Part shown: piece after piece, positions 25,920 to 38,046 of the stretch
How positions within the stretch are numbered: the first letter of the stretch is position 1
How the letters are laid out: each line of letters opens with the position of its first letter
Source of the DNA: Phycicoccus avicenniae
GTDB lineage: Bacteria > Actinomycetota > Actinomycetes > Actinomycetales > Dermatophilaceae
Direction of reading: 5' to 3'
Assembly (NCBI RefSeq): GCF_018139485.1
Contig: NZ_JAGSNF010000021.1
Span: 62,001-126,000 of the forward strand
Length of the DNA stretch: 64,000 bases
Position numbers and translations under genes: made by a program
The notes under the pieces: model-generated
The model's input: only the letters and a program-made list of their open reading frames with translations
Database searches by the model: none
What the model was told of the DNA's origin: nothing

Positions 25920-27992
25920 GGTTCGGGCGTCCGCCTCCTGCGGGACGTCCCGCGGACCGACCGAGGGGCGGACGTCCGGACCGCCGAGCCGCCGCGGCCA
26001 CCAGAACCGGTCGCCGAGGATGACGGCCGCCGCCGGGACGAGGAGGGTCCGCACGACGAGCGTGTCGAGCAGGACGCCGACGCAGATGACGACGCCGAGC
26101 TGGGCGAGGACGACGAGCGGCAGGACCCCGAGGACGGCGAAGACGGCGGCGAGGAGGACGCCCGCGCTCGTGATGACCCCGCCGGTCGCGGCGAGCGCCC
26201 GGAGGACGCCCTCGCGGGAGCCGTGCTCACGGGCCTCCTCGGCCGCGCGGGTCACGAGGAAGATGTTGTAGTCGACGCCGAGCGCGACGAGGAAGACGAA
26301 CGCGAGGAGCGGGACGCTCTCGTCGAGCCGGTCGAAGCCGAGCACCTGGGTGAAGAGCACCCAGCTGATGCCGAGGCTCGCGAGGTAGGTGCCGACGACG
26401 GTCGCGACGAGGACCAGGGGTGCGACGACGCTGCGCAGCAGCCCGCCGAGCGCGACGAGCACCAGCGCGAGGATGAGCGGCAGGATGAGCAGCCGGTCGG
26501 ACGAGGAGGCGTCGGCGGAGTCGACCGCCTCGGCCTCCGTCCCCCCGACGTGGGTGTCCGGCCGGTCCGCGACGGCGGCCCGCAGGTCGCGCACGTTCTG
26601 CCGGACCTCCTCCGAGCCCGGCGCCCCCGCGAGGACGGCGTCGACCTCCGCGACGCCGTCGCCCTCGGCGACGACCCGGGCCGACTCGACGCCGGGGACC
26701 TCCGCGACCGCGGCGGCGAGGTCCTCGCCGTCTCCCCGGGTCATGACGACCGCCGGGTCCACCGACCCGGCGGGGAAGGACTCGGTGTACCGCTCGAGGG
26801 CGGTGATCGACTCGGGGGTGTCGAGGAACTGGTCCTCGGTCGAGAGCCCGGAACGGACCTGGGTGATCCCGCCCGCGGCGACGGCGAGCGCGAGCACGAC
26901 GACGGTGACGACGCCGGCCGGCCGGGCCGCGACCGCGTCACCGACCCGACGCCACGGCGAGCGCGCGTCGGCGAGCCCGGACTGCCCGACCCGCGGCACC
27001 TTCGGCCAGAAGACCCACCGGCCGAAGACGACGAGGGCGGCCGGCAGGACGACGAGGGCGAAGACGGCGGCGACGACGACGCCGACGGCGCACGCGAGGC
27101 CGAGACCGCGCGTCGTCGGGAAGGCCGAGAGCAGGAGGGTGAGCAGCCCGAGGACGACGGTCGAGGCGCTCGAGACGACCGCCTCGGTCGTGCGCCGGAC
27201 GGCGTGGGCCATCGCGGCGCGGCGGTCCTGCGTCGTGCGCAGCTCGTCGCGGTAGCGCGAGATGAGCAGGAGGGCGTAGTCGGTCCCGGCACCGAAGACG
27301 AGGACCGAGAGGATCCCGACCGTCGACTCGTCCCACGTGACGTCGATGGCGGCGAGGGTGCGGATCGCGACGACGGCCGCGAGCTGGTCGGCGACACCGA
27401 CGACGGTGAGCGGGACGAGCCACAGCACGGGACTGCGGTAGGTGACGACGAGCAGCACCGCGACGATCGAGGCCGTCGCGAGGAGGAGCCGGACGTCGGC
27501 CCCGGCGAAGACGTCGGCGAGGTCGGCCTGGATCGCCGCGGGGCCGGTGACCTGGGCGGTGAGGCCGTCCGGCAGGCCGCTCGCGGCGACGTCCCGGATC
27601 TCGGCGACGGTCTCCGCCGTGCGGGTCGAGTCACCGGCCTCGACGGGGACGACGGTGACGGCCGCCGTGCCGTCGTCGCTGCGCTGGGGCGGCATGCCGG
27701 TGGCGCCCGGCAGGGCCCGCACACGCTCCTGCACGGCGGTGACGTCGGCGTCGGTGAGGCCGGCGTCCCGGGTGAAGAGGACGACGGCGGCCGAGCCCTG
27801 GTCGTCGGGCAGCTGCTGGCGCAGCTCCGCCGCGGCGCGGCTGTCGGAGCCGAGCGGGAGCGCGCTCAGCGGGTCGTCGGGCGTCTCCGGCTGGCCGACG
27901 ACGCCGATGACGGCGCCGGCGCCGAGCAGGGCGACGAGGGCGAGGATGCCGGCCACCCACCGGCGGGTGACGAGGTCGGCGACGCGTCCCAC
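25917..27992 (-). CDS. MMPL/RND-family membrane exporter
   Basis: The 691-residue protein has the MmpL/YdfJ layout: helix 1 (residues 13-33), a large exported loop (about 35-170), five to six helices with '[19 protein letters not shown]' in helix 4 and, in the second half, '[14 protein letters not shown]'. The two halves are internal duplicates. The Asp-Tyr pairs in these helices carry the proton relay in this superfamily. Substrates are lipids, surfactants or hydrophobic toxins. GTG 27992 has GGAGG about 8 nt upstream. It is divergent from a MarR gene with an operator between them, suggesting repression by MarR and induction by a toxic ligand. Confidence 0.88.
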   Translation of the reverse strand: MGRVADLVTRRWVAGILALVALLGAGAVIGVVGQPETPDDPLSALPLGSDSRAAAELRQQLPDDQGSAAVVLFTRDAGLTDADVTAVQERVRALPGATGMPPQRSDDGTAAVTVVPVEAGDSTRTAETVAEIRDVAASGLPDGLTAQVTGPAAIQADLADVFAGADVRLLLATASIVAVLLVVTYRSPVLWLVPLTVVGVADQLAAVVAIRTLAAIDVTWDESTVGILSVLVFGAGTDYALLLISRYRDELRTTQDRRAAMAHAVRRTTEAVVSSASTVVLGLLTLLLSAFPTTRGLGLACAVGVVVAAVFALVVLPAALVVFGRWVFWPKVPRVGQSGLADARSPWRRVGDAVAARPAGVVTVVVLALAVAAGGITQVRSGLSTEDQFLDTPESITALERYTESFPAGSVDPAVVMTRGDGEDLAAAVAEVPGVESARVVAEGDGVAEVDAVLAGAPGSEEVRQNVRDLRAAVADRPDTHVGGTEAEAVDSADASSSDRLLILPLILALVLVALGGLLRSVVAPLVLVATVVGTYLASLGISWVLFTQVLGFDRLDESVPLLAFVFLVALGVDYNIFLVTRAAEEAREHGSREGVLRALAATGGVITSAGVLLAAVFAVLGVLPLVVLAQLGVVICVGVLLDTLVVRTLLVPAAAVILGDRFWWPRRLGGPDVRPSVGPRDVPQEADART

Positions 27993-28023
27993 GAGAGGGC
28001 CTCCGTTGGTAGAGTCGAGACAA

Positions 28024-28038
28024 CAGGTGATTCACCTG
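28024..28038. promoter_or_regulatory. 15-bp palindrome, candidate MarR operator
   Basis: caggtga-t-tcacctg is a perfect odd palindrome in the 46-bp gap between the divergent MMPL and marR starts. It ends at the proposed marR ATG (28039), downstream of a plus-strand TAGAGT box (28010-28015). It also lies upstream of the minus-strand GACTCT at the same place, so binding would block both promoters. Confidence 0.65.
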
Positions 28039-28539
28039 ATGACTAAGTTGGTGAGTGATATTACGGACCGTCAGCACCGTCCCGCAAGCGAGGCCATGGC
28101 TCGCGTCGTCCCCTCGTGGGAGGGGTCGAGCACGCTCGACGCGCTCCAGGAGCTCGTCGAGGTCGCCGGCCGACTGCCCCAGGAGGTCGCCCGGCAGGCC
28201 GGGCTCTCGACCTCCGAGCTGCATGCGCTGCGGCATCTCTCGAGCAGCCCGATGGGGCCCGTCGACCTCGCGAGGGCGCTCGGGGTGACGAGCGCGGCCT
28301 CGTCCGGGGTCGTCGACCGGCTCGCGGGCCGCGGGCACGTCGAGCGCCGGCCGCACCCGCAGGACCGCCGCCGCACCGAGGTCGTCATCACCGACGCGGG
28401 TCGGCTCGAGGTCGCCCGGCGGCTCGCCCCGATGTTCGAGGGGCTGGCCCGCACCGACGCCGCCCTCTCCCCCGCCGAGCGCGAGGTCGTCGAGCGCTTC
28501 CTGCGCGGGGCGACCGCCGCGATGCGGTCCCTCACGTGA
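28039..28539 (+). CDS. MarR family transcriptional regulator
   Basis: The 166-residue protein has a winged-helix domain with 'STSELHALRHLSS', 'GPVDLARALGVTSAASSGVVDRLAGRGHVERRPHPQDRR' (recognition helix and wing, about residues 72-110) and 'TEVVITDAGRLEV', all typical of MarR. It probably represses itself and the divergent MMPL exporter. ATG 28039 directly follows the palindrome, with AGGTG eight to nine nt upstream; ATG 28096 would still leave a complete MarR fold. Its stop overlaps the start of the SDR gene (GTGA), so the two are coupled. Confidence 0.88.
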   Translation: MTKLVSDITDRQHRPASEAMARVVPSWEGSSTLDALQELVEVAGRLPQEVARQAGLSTSELHALRHLSSSPMGPVDLARALGVTSAASSGVVDRLAGRGHVERRPHPQDRRRTEVVITDAGRLEVARRLAPMFEGLARTDAALSPAEREVVERFLRGATAAMRSLT

Positions 28540-29510
28540 CCGGCGGCCCCGCGGCCACGCTCTCCCGGGCCGTCGACGTCGCCCTCGACCGCACCGTCGC
28601 GCCGGGGTTCACCGCCCTCGGGCTCGGGGTCCGGCGCCGCCTGCCCGGCTGGCCCGCCGACCCCCGGCCCGGGGTGCTCGCCGGACGGCACGTCGCCGTC
28701 ACGGGCGCCTCCGGCGGCCTCGGCCGGCGCACCGTCCTCGACCTCGCCGCGCTCGGCGCCACCGTCCACCTCGTCGTGCGCGACATGGCGAAGGGCGAGC
28801 GGGTCGCGAGCGAGGTGCGGGCCGCGGGCAGCGAGGCCCGGGTGTGGCGATGCGACGTCGCCGACCTCGACGCGGTCCGCGCGTTCGCGGACGCGTTCGT
28901 CGCCGACGGGACACCGCTGCGGGCGCTCGTCCACAACGCCGGCGCCCTGCCGCCGACCCGCACGGAGTCACCGCAGGGGCACGAGCTGACCCAGGCGCTC
29001 CACGTCCTCGGACCGGTCCTCATGACCGAGCGGCTGCTGCCGGCCCTGGCCCCGGAGGCCGGTCGCGTCGTGCTCGTGACCTCCGGGGGGATGTACACCC
29101 AGCGGCTCGCCGCCCACGACCCCGAGTACGTCCGTGGCGAGTACAGCGGATCGGTCGCCTACGCACGCAGCAAGCGCGGCCAGGTCGAGCTGCTCCCCAC
29201 CCTCGCCGAGCGCTGGGCGCCGCACGGCGTCACCGTCCACGCGACACATCCCGGGTGGGCCCGCACGGCCGGGCTCGACGCGTCCCTGCCGACGTTCTCC
29301 CGTGCGTTGCGCCCGGTCCTGCGCAGTGACGCCGCCGGGGCCGACACCACGGTGTGGGTCGTCGCGACCGAGCCGACACCACCCGGTGGCCGGCTCTGGC
29401 ACGACCGGCGGCCGCGGCCGACGCACGTCCTCGGGCGGACGCGACCTCGTCCCGTGGACGTCGAGGACCACCTGCGGTGGGTGCTCGGCGCGACCGGTCT
29501 CGACGGCTGA
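28536..29510 (+). CDS. short-chain dehydrogenase/reductase
   Basis: The 324-residue NAD(P)-dependent oxidoreductase has an N-terminal extension of about 45 residues before the Rossmann 'VAVTGASGGLGRRT'. 'LVHNAGALPP' is the NAG block, 'VLVTSGGMY' gives the Ser region and 'YARSKRGQ' the YxxxK catalytic pair near residue 210. The order resembles dehydrogenase/reductase 12-like SDRs. GTG 28536 overlaps the marR stop. Coupling to a MarR-MMPL pair suggests a role in detoxifying or modifying the exported compound, which is inference. Confidence 0.85.
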   Translation: MTGGPAATLSRAVDVALDRTVAPGFTALGLGVRRRLPGWPADPRPGVLAGRHVAVTGASGGLGRRTVLDLAALGATVHLVVRDMAKGERVASEVRAAGSEARVWRCDVADLDAVRAFADAFVADGTPLRALVHNAGALPPTRTESPQGHELTQALHVLGPVLMTERLLPALAPEAGRVVLVTSGGMYTQRLAAHDPEYVRGEYSGSVAYARSKRGQVELLPTLAERWAPHGVTVHATHPGWARTAGLDASLPTFSRALRPVLRSDAAGADTTVWVVATEPTPPGGRLWHDRRPRPTHVLGRTRPRPVDVEDHLRWVLGATGLDG

Positions 29511-29515
29511 GCGAA

Positions 29516-29539
29516 CCGGCCCCTTCCGGTGCGGGCCGG
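29516..29539. terminator. bidirectional hairpin between SDR and SixA genes
   Basis: ccggccc (29516-29522) pairs with gggccgg (29533-29539) around a 10-nt loop, in the 43-bp gap between convergent genes. Confidence 0.6.
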
Positions 29540-29553
29540 CCGTCGCCGTGCGG

Positions 29554-30084
29554 TCAGCCGTCGGCGCGGGCGACGTGGAAGCGCTCGAGCCGGGCGTCCC
29601 CGAACGCCAGCTCGCCCCAGCGGCCCGCGTAGTGCAGGACGGCGAGGCCGCACGTCGGGAAGCCCTCGGCGAGCAACCGGTGCCCCTCGTCGCTGCCCTC
29701 CCCGTCGGCCAGCAGCTCGGTGAGGGCCGGGATGCCCGGGGCGTGGCCGACGACCATGAGGACGTCGGCGTCGTCGTCGGCCTCCCGGATGACGTCGACG
29801 ATGCCCTCGGCCGAGGCGTTGTAGATGCGCCGGTCGTGGTGCACCTCGCCCTCGCTGCAGCCGGCCTCCCACACCGCCTCGCACGTCTGCTTCGCCCGTT
29901 CGGCGGTCGAGCACAGGACCTCGTCGATGCCGATGCCGGTCCGGCACAGCCAGCGGCCCGCCTCCGCGGCGTCGCGGCGGCCGCGGGTCGTCAGCTCGCG
30001 GTCGTGGTCACCCCCCGGGTTCGACTCCTCCGTCTTCGCGTGCCGGAGCAGGACGAGGGTGCGGTCACGGGCTGCGCGGGTCAT
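29554..30084 (-). CDS. histidine phosphatase family protein, SixA-like
   Basis: The 176-residue protein carries the phosphohistidine motif 'VLLRHAKTE' (RHG equivalent, His near residue 15), 'LTTRGRRDAAEAG', 'CSTAERAKQT' and the second catalytic His in 'LMVVGHAPGI' near residue 110. SixA removes phosphate from the HPt domain of histidine kinases, though actinobacterial homologues may act on small metabolites. ATG 30084 is chosen because homologues start just before this motif, and CATCAT lies 5 nt upstream of it together with GGAGG. Confidence 0.85.
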   Translation of the reverse strand: MTRAARDRTLVLLRHAKTEESNPGGDHDRELTTRGRRDAAEAGRWLCRTGIGIDEVLCSTAERAKQTCEAVWEAGCSEGEVHHDRRIYNASAEGIVDVIREADDDADVLMVVGHAPGIPALTELLADGEGSDEGHRLLAEGFPTCGLAVLHYAGRWGELAFGDARLERFHVARADG

Positions 30085-30115
30085 CCTCCATGATGCACCC
30101 CGTCGAGGGATCGCG

Positions 30116-30457
30116 TCAGCCCCTGCGCCGGGTCTCCGCAGCGGACGCGGGCGTCTCGGTGTCCCCGCCATCCGCGTCCCGGTCCGAGTTCGGAGCGACG
30201 AACCGAGCGATGCTCGTGGCTCCACCCGGCGGACCAGCCCGGCCCGACCGGCCAGCGCGCTCACGTCGACCACGAACGTCTCTCGAGACGTTCCGACCGA
30301 TCTCGATGAGGCACAGAACGATCAGCGCCGACCACACGCCTCTGAGAGTGGTGTGAAGAAGCGAGTGCTCATCCCGAAAGAAGTAGAGCGGGTTGGTCAC
30401 CAGAATGATCGTGATGGTCGGCGAGAGGTACGCCGTCAAACGCTCGCGTCCGCCCAT
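30116..30457 (-). CDS. small membrane protein, ORFan of atypical base composition
   Basis: The 113-residue frame starts at ATG 30457 with GATGAGG upstream. It has a first hydrophobic stretch ('YLSPTITIILVTNPLYFF'), a charged segment, a second one ('WSALIVLCLIEIG', about residues 42-55) and then a basic, Arg/Gly/Ser-rich tail. Codon use is unlike the neighbours: many A/T-ending codons, two AGA arginine codons, several cgt and ctt. That suggests recent acquisition or a relaxed non-essential gene. No family is recognised. It lies between sixA and gatB in a region with clearly lower GC than the rest. Confidence 0.6.
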   Translation of the reverse strand: MGGRERLTAYLSPTITIILVTNPLYFFRDEHSLLHTTLRGVWSALIVLCLIEIGRNVSRDVRGRRERAGRSGRAGPPGGATSIARFVAPNSDRDADGGDTETPASAAETRRRG

Positions 30458-30614
30458 CGCCTCATCCCCTCGTCAGAGCGGCCGTACGCCCACGCTGCCC
30501 GACCAATGTTCCCGATCCGGACCCTAGCTGCTGGACCTGCCCGAAGGCGCGAAGAAGCCCACTCCCGCGAGGACGGAGGTGACCGCTCGGCCGTGACCAG
30601 GCAGGCCCGCCTGG
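30458..30614. other. lower-GC intergenic stretch downstream of gatB
   Basis: The 157 bp between the ORFan and gatB share the ORFan's lower GC. No terminator with a U tract, promoter of clear quality, RNA gene or repeat was found. Confidence 0.5.
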
Positions 30615-32141
30615 TCAGCCCTGACCGAGCCGCTCGAGGATGATCTGCCGGGCCGTGGCCGCGTCGGCCTGCCCGCGCATCTCCTTCATCACCTGGCCGA
30701 TGAGCGCGCCGACGGCCTGGACCTTGCCGCCGCGGATCTTCTCCGCGACGTCGGGGTTCGCCGCGATGACGCTGTCGACCGCGGCCTCCAGCGCACCGGT
30801 GTCCTGGACGAGCTCGAGCCCGCGGGCGTCGGCGACCTCGGTCGGGGTGCCCTCGCCGTCGAGGACACCCTCCCAGGCCTGCCGGGCCATCGAGTCGTTG
30901 AGTCGGCCGCCGGTGACGAGTCCTTCAAGCTCGACGACCTGCGCCGGGGTGACCCCGAGGCGGGCGGCGTACGACGGCACGTCCTCGCCCTCGGTGTTCG
31001 CGCGGCGGGCGACCTCGCCGGACCACCACTTGCGGGCGGCCGCGGGCGAGGCCCCTGCGGCGACGGTCTCGCCGATGAGGTCCACGAGGCCCGCGTTCAG
31101 GACGTCGCGCATCTCGAGGTCGCTGTAGCCCCACTCGGCCTGGAGCCGCTTGCGCCGCTCCGCGGGCGGCTCGGGCAGGGTCGCCCGCAGCGCCTCGACG
31201 GTCTCCACCGACGGCGCGACCGGGACGAGGTCGGGCTCGGGGAAGTACCGGTAGTCCTCGGCGTCGGACTTGACCCGCCCGGAGGTCGTGATGCCGGTGT
31301 CCTCGTGCCAGTGTCGGGTCTCCTGGGTGATCGACCCGCCCCCGGACAGGACGGCGGCGTGCCGGCCCACCTCGTAGCGGACCGCCCGCTCGACCGAGCG
31401 CAGCGAGTTGACGTTCTTCGTCTCGGTGCGGGTGCCGAGGGCGCCGCTGCCCGACGGGGCGAGCGAGAGGTTGACGTCGCAGCGCATCGAGCCCTGCTCC
31501 ATCTTCACGTCGGACACCTCGAGCGCCTTGAGCAGGTCGCGCAGGGCCGAGACGTATGCCTTCGCGACCTCGGGGGCCTTCTCGCGGGTGCCGAGGATCG
31601 GCTTCGTGACGATCTCGATGAGCGGGATGCCGGCGCGGTTGTAGTCGACGAGGCTGTGCGTCGCGCCGTGGATGCGACCGGTCGAGCCGCCGACGTGGAG
31701 CGACTTGCCGGTGTCCTCCTCCATGTGCGCCCGCTCGATCTCGACCCGGTGCACGCTGCCGTCCTCGAGCTCGACGTCGAGGTACCCGTCGAACGCGATC
31801 GGCTCGTCGTACTGCGAGGTCTGGAAGTTCTTCGGCATGTCCGGGTAGAAGTAGTTCTTCCGGGCGAACCGGCACCACGACGCGATCGAGCAGTTGAGGG
31901 CCAGACCGATCCGGATCGCCGACTCGACGGCGACGGCGTTGACGACGGGCAGCGCCCCCGGCAGGCCGAGGCACACCGGGCAGACCTGCGTGTTCGGCTC
32001 GGCGCCGAACTCCGTCGGGCAGCCGCAGAACATCTTCGTCGCGGTCCCGAGCTCGACGTGGACCTCGAGGCCCATCGCCGGGTCGTAGGCCGCGAGCGCC
32101 TCGTCGAACCCGAGCGTCCGCTCGCCGGTCGTCGTGCTCAT
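30615..32141 (-). CDS. gatB: aspartyl/glutamyl-tRNA amidotransferase subunit B
   Basis: The 508-residue kinase-like subunit phosphorylates the Glu or Asp of misacylated Glu-tRNAGln/Asp-tRNAAsn before amidation. It shows '[19 protein letters not shown]' near residue 25 and '[19 protein letters not shown]' (zinc cysteines). '[20 protein letters not shown]' near 95 and a C-terminal YqeY-like tail ('[26 protein letters not shown]') that holds the tRNA follow. Its start overlaps the gatA stop (ATGA). It ends the gatC-gatA-gatB unit, so Gln-tRNA is made by the indirect route. Confidence 0.96.
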   Translation of the reverse strand: MSTTTGERTLGFDEALAAYDPAMGLEVHVELGTATKMFCGCPTEFGAEPNTQVCPVCLGLPGALPVVNAVAVESAIRIGLALNCSIASWCRFARKNYFYPDMPKNFQTSQYDEPIAFDGYLDVELEDGSVHRVEIERAHMEEDTGKSLHVGGSTGRIHGATHSLVDYNRAGIPLIEIVTKPILGTREKAPEVAKAYVSALRDLLKALEVSDVKMEQGSMRCDVNLSLAPSGSGALGTRTETKNVNSLRSVERAVRYEVGRHAAVLSGGGSITQETRHWHEDTGITTSGRVKSDAEDYRYFPEPDLVPVAPSVETVEALRATLPEPPAERRKRLQAEWGYSDLEMRDVLNAGLVDLIGETVAAGASPAAARKWWSGEVARRANTEGEDVPSYAARLGVTPAQVVELEGLVTGGRLNDSMARQAWEGVLDGEGTPTEVADARGLELVQDTGALEAAVDSVIAANPDVAEKIRGGKVQAVGALIGQVMKEMRGQADAATARQIILERLGQG

Positions 32142-33655
32142 CGGGTCACCTCGTCCATCTCGGGCGCGCGGTCCAGGAGGGGGCCTCCCCAGGCCGCCGT
32201 GAGCCGCGCCTCGAGCGCCGCGCCGACGCTGTAGAGGCGGTCGTCGGCCATCGCCGGGGCGAGGACCTGGAAGCCCGCGGGGAGCCCGTCCTCGTCGGCG
32301 AGACCGCTCGGCAGGGACAGGCCGGGGATGCCGGCGAGGTTCGCGGGGATCGTCGCGATGTCGTTGAGGTACATGGCCATCGGGTCGTCGAGCTTGTCGC
32401 CGAGCCGGAACGCCGTCGTCGGCGCGGTCGGGGTGACGAGGACGTCGGCGGACCCGAAGGCGCGCGTGAAGTCGTCGGCGATGAGCCGGCGGACCTTCTG
32501 CGCCGAGCCGTAGTACGCGTCGTAGTAGCCGCTGGAGAGGGCGTACGTGCCGAGGATGATCCGGCGCTTCACCTCGTCGCCGAAGCCCGCGTCCCGGGTG
32601 GCGGCCATGACCTGCTCGGCGCTCGGGGCGTCGACGCCGTCCGGGCTGACCCGCAGGCCGTACCGCATCGCGTCGAACTTCGCGAGGTTGCTGCTCGCCT
32701 CGCTCGGGAGGATGAGGTAGTACGCGGCGAGGGCGTAGGAGAACGACGGGCAGGAGACCTCGACGACCTCGGCGCCGGCGTCGACGAGGTGCTGGACGGC
32801 CTCGTCGAAGCGGGCCTGCACCCCGGGCTGGAAGCCCTCGCCGGTCAGCTCCTTGACGATGCCGATCCGCATCCCGGAGACGTCGGCCCGGCGGGCGGCC
32901 TCGACGACCGGCGGGACCGGCGCGTCGATCGAGGTCGAGTCCATCGGGTCGTGACCGCCGATGACCTCGTGGAGCAGGGCGGCGTCGAGGACGGTCCGGG
33001 TGCACGGGCCGGCCTGGTCGAGGGAGGAGGCGAGGGCGACGAGCCCGTAGCGGGACACCCCACCGTACGTCGGCTTGGTGCCGACGGTCCCGGTGACGGC
33101 CGCGGGCTGGCGGATCGACCCGCCGGTGTCGGTGCCGATCGCGAGCGGGGCCTGGAACGAGGCGACGACCGAGGACGACCCGCCGCCGGACCCGCCGGGG
33201 ATGCGGTCGAGGTCCCACGGGTTGCGGCTCGGGCCGTAGGCGCTGTGCTCGGTCGAGGAGCCCATCGCAAACTCGTCCATGTTCGTCTTGCCGAGGATCG
33301 GCATGCCGGCCTCGCGCAGCCGGGCCACGAGCGTCGCGTCGTACGGCGGCACCCAGCCCTCGAGGATGCGCGAGCCGCACGTCGTCGGCAGCCCCTGGGT
33401 CGCCATGACGTCCTTGACGGCGATCGGCACCCCGGCGAGGGCGTGCAGCCCCTCCCCCGCGGCGCGGCGACGGTCGACGGCGTCGGCGGCGGCGAGCGCC
33501 CCCTCCTCGTCGACGTGGAGGTAGGAGTGCACGGCGCCGTCGACGGCGGCGGTGCGGTCCAGGAGCGCGCGGGTCACCTCGCGGGAGGACACCGAGCCGG
33601 CGGTCAGCAGGTCGGCGAGCTCGGCGGCGGTGGCGCGGGTCAGGTCGGTCGTCAC
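32138..33655 (-). CDS. gatA: aspartyl/glutamyl-tRNA amidotransferase subunit A
   Basis: The 505-residue amidase supplies ammonia from glutamine. The Ser-cisSer-Lys triad is visible: Lys in '[13 protein letters not shown]' near residue 80, and the Gly/Ser-rich '[13 protein letters not shown]' near 155 followed by '[13 protein letters not shown]' with the nucleophile Ser. Length is normal. It lies 52 bp after gatC and overlaps gatB by 4 bp. Confidence 0.96.
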   Translation of the reverse strand: MTTDLTRATAAELADLLTAGSVSSREVTRALLDRTAAVDGAVHSYLHVDEEGALAAADAVDRRRAAGEGLHALAGVPIAVKDVMATQGLPTTCGSRILEGWVPPYDATLVARLREAGMPILGKTNMDEFAMGSSTEHSAYGPSRNPWDLDRIPGGSGGGSSSVVASFQAPLAIGTDTGGSIRQPAAVTGTVGTKPTYGGVSRYGLVALASSLDQAGPCTRTVLDAALLHEVIGGHDPMDSTSIDAPVPPVVEAARRADVSGMRIGIVKELTGEGFQPGVQARFDEAVQHLVDAGAEVVEVSCPSFSYALAAYYLILPSEASSNLAKFDAMRYGLRVSPDGVDAPSAEQVMAATRDAGFGDEVKRRIILGTYALSSGYYDAYYGSAQKVRRLIADDFTRAFGSADVLVTPTAPTTAFRLGDKLDDPMAMYLNDIATIPANLAGIPGLSLPSGLADEDGLPAGFQVLAPAMADDRLYSVGAALEARLTAAWGGPLLDRAPEMDEVTR

Positions 33656-33707
33656 GGGAGGTGTCCTCGGGAGATGCGGGAGCGAGCGGCGGCGGGGGCG
33701 GCCGCGG

Positions 33708-34004
33708 TCACTCTTCGTCCAGGATGCGGGGGACGCTGAAGCGCTGCTGCTCGGCGTCGGGGGCGCCGGCGAGGGCCGCGTCCGGGCTCAGGCTCGGACG
33801 GACGACGTCCGGGCGGGTCACGTTGACGAGGGGCATCGGGTGGCTCATCGGCTCGACGCCGTCGGTCGGGGCCTGCTGCACGGTCGCCACCGACTCGAGG
33901 ATGACCCCGAGCTCGCCGACCATCCGGTCGAGCTCGGCCTCGGAGAGGTCGATGCGGGCGAGCCCGGCGAGGTGGGCGACGTCGTCACGGGTCAGGTCGG
34001 CCAT
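33708..34004 (-). CDS. gatC: aspartyl/glutamyl-tRNA amidotransferase subunit C
   Basis: The 98-residue protein begins '[24 protein letters not shown]', the diagnostic GatC start, and ends with a typical '[11 protein letters not shown]' tail. It wraps round GatA and stabilises the GatAB interface. ATG 34004 is 7 nt from the -10 box TACACT, so the operon mRNA is probably leaderless. Confidence 0.95.
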   Translation of the reverse strand: MADLTRDDVAHLAGLARIDLSEAELDRMVGELGVILESVATVQQAPTDGVEPMSHPMPLVNVTRPDVVRPSLSPDAALAGAPDAEQQRFSVPRILDEE

Positions 34005-34011
34005 GGCGGCC

Positions 34012-34017
34012 AGTGTA
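34012..34017 (-). promoter_or_regulatory. -10 box TACACT of the gatCAB operon
   Basis: TACACT lies 7 nt before gatC ATG; only about 36 bp separate it from the divergent CATGAT box of the channel gene. Confidence 0.55.
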
Positions 34018-34053
34018 TGGGTGACCGACGGGCGGCCCGGACCGGCGTCCTGC

Positions 34054-34059
34054 CATGAT
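34054..34059 (+). promoter_or_regulatory. -10 box CATGAT, leaderless start of the TRIC-type gene
   Basis: CATGAT is 6 nt before GTG 34066; no ribosome binding site precedes that codon. Confidence 0.45.
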
Positions 34060-34065
34060 CCTCGC

Positions 34066-34734
34066 GTGCTCACCGACACCGCGACGCTGCAGGTCGTCCT
34101 CGACGTGTGCGGGGTCTTCGTCTTCGCGCTGTCCGGGGCGCTCGTCGCGGTGCGGCGGGGTCTCGACCTCTTCGGGATCATGGTCCTCGCGTGGGTCGCG
34201 GGGCTCGGCGGTGGCATCATCCGCGACGTCCTCCTCGGCCTCACTCCCCCGGTCGGGGTGCGCGACTGGCGGCTGCTCGCGGCCGCCCTGCTCGCTGGGA
34301 CGCTCGTCTTCCTCTTCTACGGGCGCTGGTCCGTCATCACCGAGCGCGCCCCGGAGGCCCGGCCACGCCGGCTCGCGACGCGCGCCGTCCGCTGGCTCGA
34401 CGCCGCGGGCCTCGCCCTGTTCGCCGTGAGCGGCGCGATCGTCGCGCTGAACGTCGACGCCGGGCCGCTCGCGGCGACGATCATCGGCGGGATCACCGCG
34501 ACCGGGGGCGGGCTCCTGCGCGACCTGCTCGCCCGGCAGGTGCCGGAGGTGCTCCAGCGCGAGCTCTACGCGCTGCCGGCGCTCGCGGGGGCGGCCTTCG
34601 TCGTCCTGCTCGACCACCTGGACCTGCTGTCGACCGTGACGGTGTGGCTCGCGGTGGCGCTGGTCTTCGGCATCCGGGTGCTCGCCGTGACGCTCGACCT
34701 CAACGCCCCCCGGGCGCTGCGCACCCCGACCTGA
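34066..34734 (+). CDS. trimeric intracellular cation (TRIC) channel family protein
   Basis: The 222-residue membrane protein has seven predicted helices formed from an internal repeat. 'VFVFALSGALVAVRRGLD' with 'AGLGGGIIRDVLLG' in the first half matches 'LFAVSGAIVALNVDAG' with 'GITATGGGLLRDLLA' in the second. The GGG-x-x-RD motifs mark the UPF0126/TRIC family, homotrimeric K+-permeable channels. The physiological role in bacteria is little known. It is divergent from gatC. Confidence 0.88.
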   Translation: MLTDTATLQVVLDVCGVFVFALSGALVAVRRGLDLFGIMVLAWVAGLGGGIIRDVLLGLTPPVGVRDWRLLAAALLAGTLVFLFYGRWSVITERAPEARPRRLATRAVRWLDAAGLALFAVSGAIVALNVDAGPLAATIIGGITATGGGLLRDLLARQVPEVLQRELYALPALAGAAFVVLLDHLDLLSTVTVWLAVALVFGIRVLAVTLDLNAPRALRTPT

Positions 34735-34783
34735 CCGCCGCCACCACGCTTCGCGAGCCGACTCGGCGCGTGCGAGCCTGCAC

Positions 34784-34878
34784 CGCGCTCTCGGGCCGTC
34801 CGTGCGATCGCGGGCCGACACTGCGCTCGCGGGCCGGTCGTGCGCTCGCAGGCCGGTCGTGCGCTCGCGAGCCGTCGG
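34784..34878. repeat. 19-bp tandem repeat, five units
   Basis: Five adjoining 19-bp units start at 34784, 34803, 34822, 34841 and 34860. The consensus is tgcgctcgcgggccggtcg, with units 3 and 4 differing at one base and the outer units more divergent; a further degenerate copy may lie at about 34750-34768. The whole 34735-34956 interval between convergent genes has no supported gene. A 19-bp period is not a codon multiple, which also argues that it is non-coding. Confidence 0.8.
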
Positions 34879-34956
34879 AAGCAGGCTCGTGGGCACGGAG
34901 GCGGCTCGCGGCCGGACCGGGGACACATCCTGGGGGCTGCTCCGGAACGACGGGCA

Positions 34957-35292
34957 TCAGACGAGCCCGGCGATCTCGACGACGACGACGGGGTAGACGA
35001 GCAGCCCGAGGACGACGACCGTCCAGGCACCGCGGCGGACCGCGAGACCGGCCGAGGTCCGACGCTCCGGCGCCGGGGCGCGGAACGGTGCAAGGCCGCG
35101 AGCCCTCGTCATCGCCGTCCAGCGGCCGTCGTCCCGCTGCTCGAAGGCCGCCCAGGCGTCCCCCGCCCGTCGGGCTCGTCGGAGCCCGCCGACGTAGGGG
35201 ACGGCGAACACGAGGAACGCCGCCCCGAAGAGGACGAGCGAGAGCAGATCCGCGACGAGGAGGGCCTTTCCACCCTCGGCGGCGTGCGTCAT
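34957..35292 (-). CDS. two-helix membrane protein, hypothetical
   Basis: The 111-residue protein has hydrophobic segments at about residues 11-35 and 88-108, joined by a basic loop with 'DAWAAFEQRDDGRW' and 'APAPERRTS'. Both ends are probably on the same face of the membrane. ATG 35292 has AAAGGA eight bases upstream. No family is recognised. It follows ligA on the same strand after 53 bp and may be read through from it. Confidence 0.7.
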   Translation of the reverse strand: MTHAAEGGKALLVADLLSLVLFGAAFLVFAVPYVGGLRRARRAGDAWAAFEQRDDGRWTAMTRARGLAPFRAPAPERRTSAGLAVRRGAWTVVVLGLLVYPVVVVEIAGLV

Positions 35293-35345
35293 GGTCGAGT
35301 CCTTTCCCCCGGACGTACCGCCACGACCCCACACAGCGCGGCCGG

Positions 35346-38034
<2,689 letters not shown>

Positions 38035-38040
38035 GCCCCG

Positions 38041-38046
38041 ACGCTA
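38041..38046 (-). promoter_or_regulatory. -10 box TAGCGT overlapping the alpha-galactosidase stop codon
   Basis: TAGCGT is 6 nt before ATG 38034, and its TAG is the stop codon of the upstream alpha-galactosidase gene. The same arrangement occurs at ilvD. Confidence 0.5.

Noticed and set aside
34784-34878. 19-bp repeats as a CRISPR array
   Set aside because: Units adjoin without spacers and no cas gene is near; it is a simple tandem repeat.
33985-34926. Minus-strand frame across the TRIC gene and repeats
   Set aside because: Low-complexity product generated by the repeat and by antisense reading of the channel gene.
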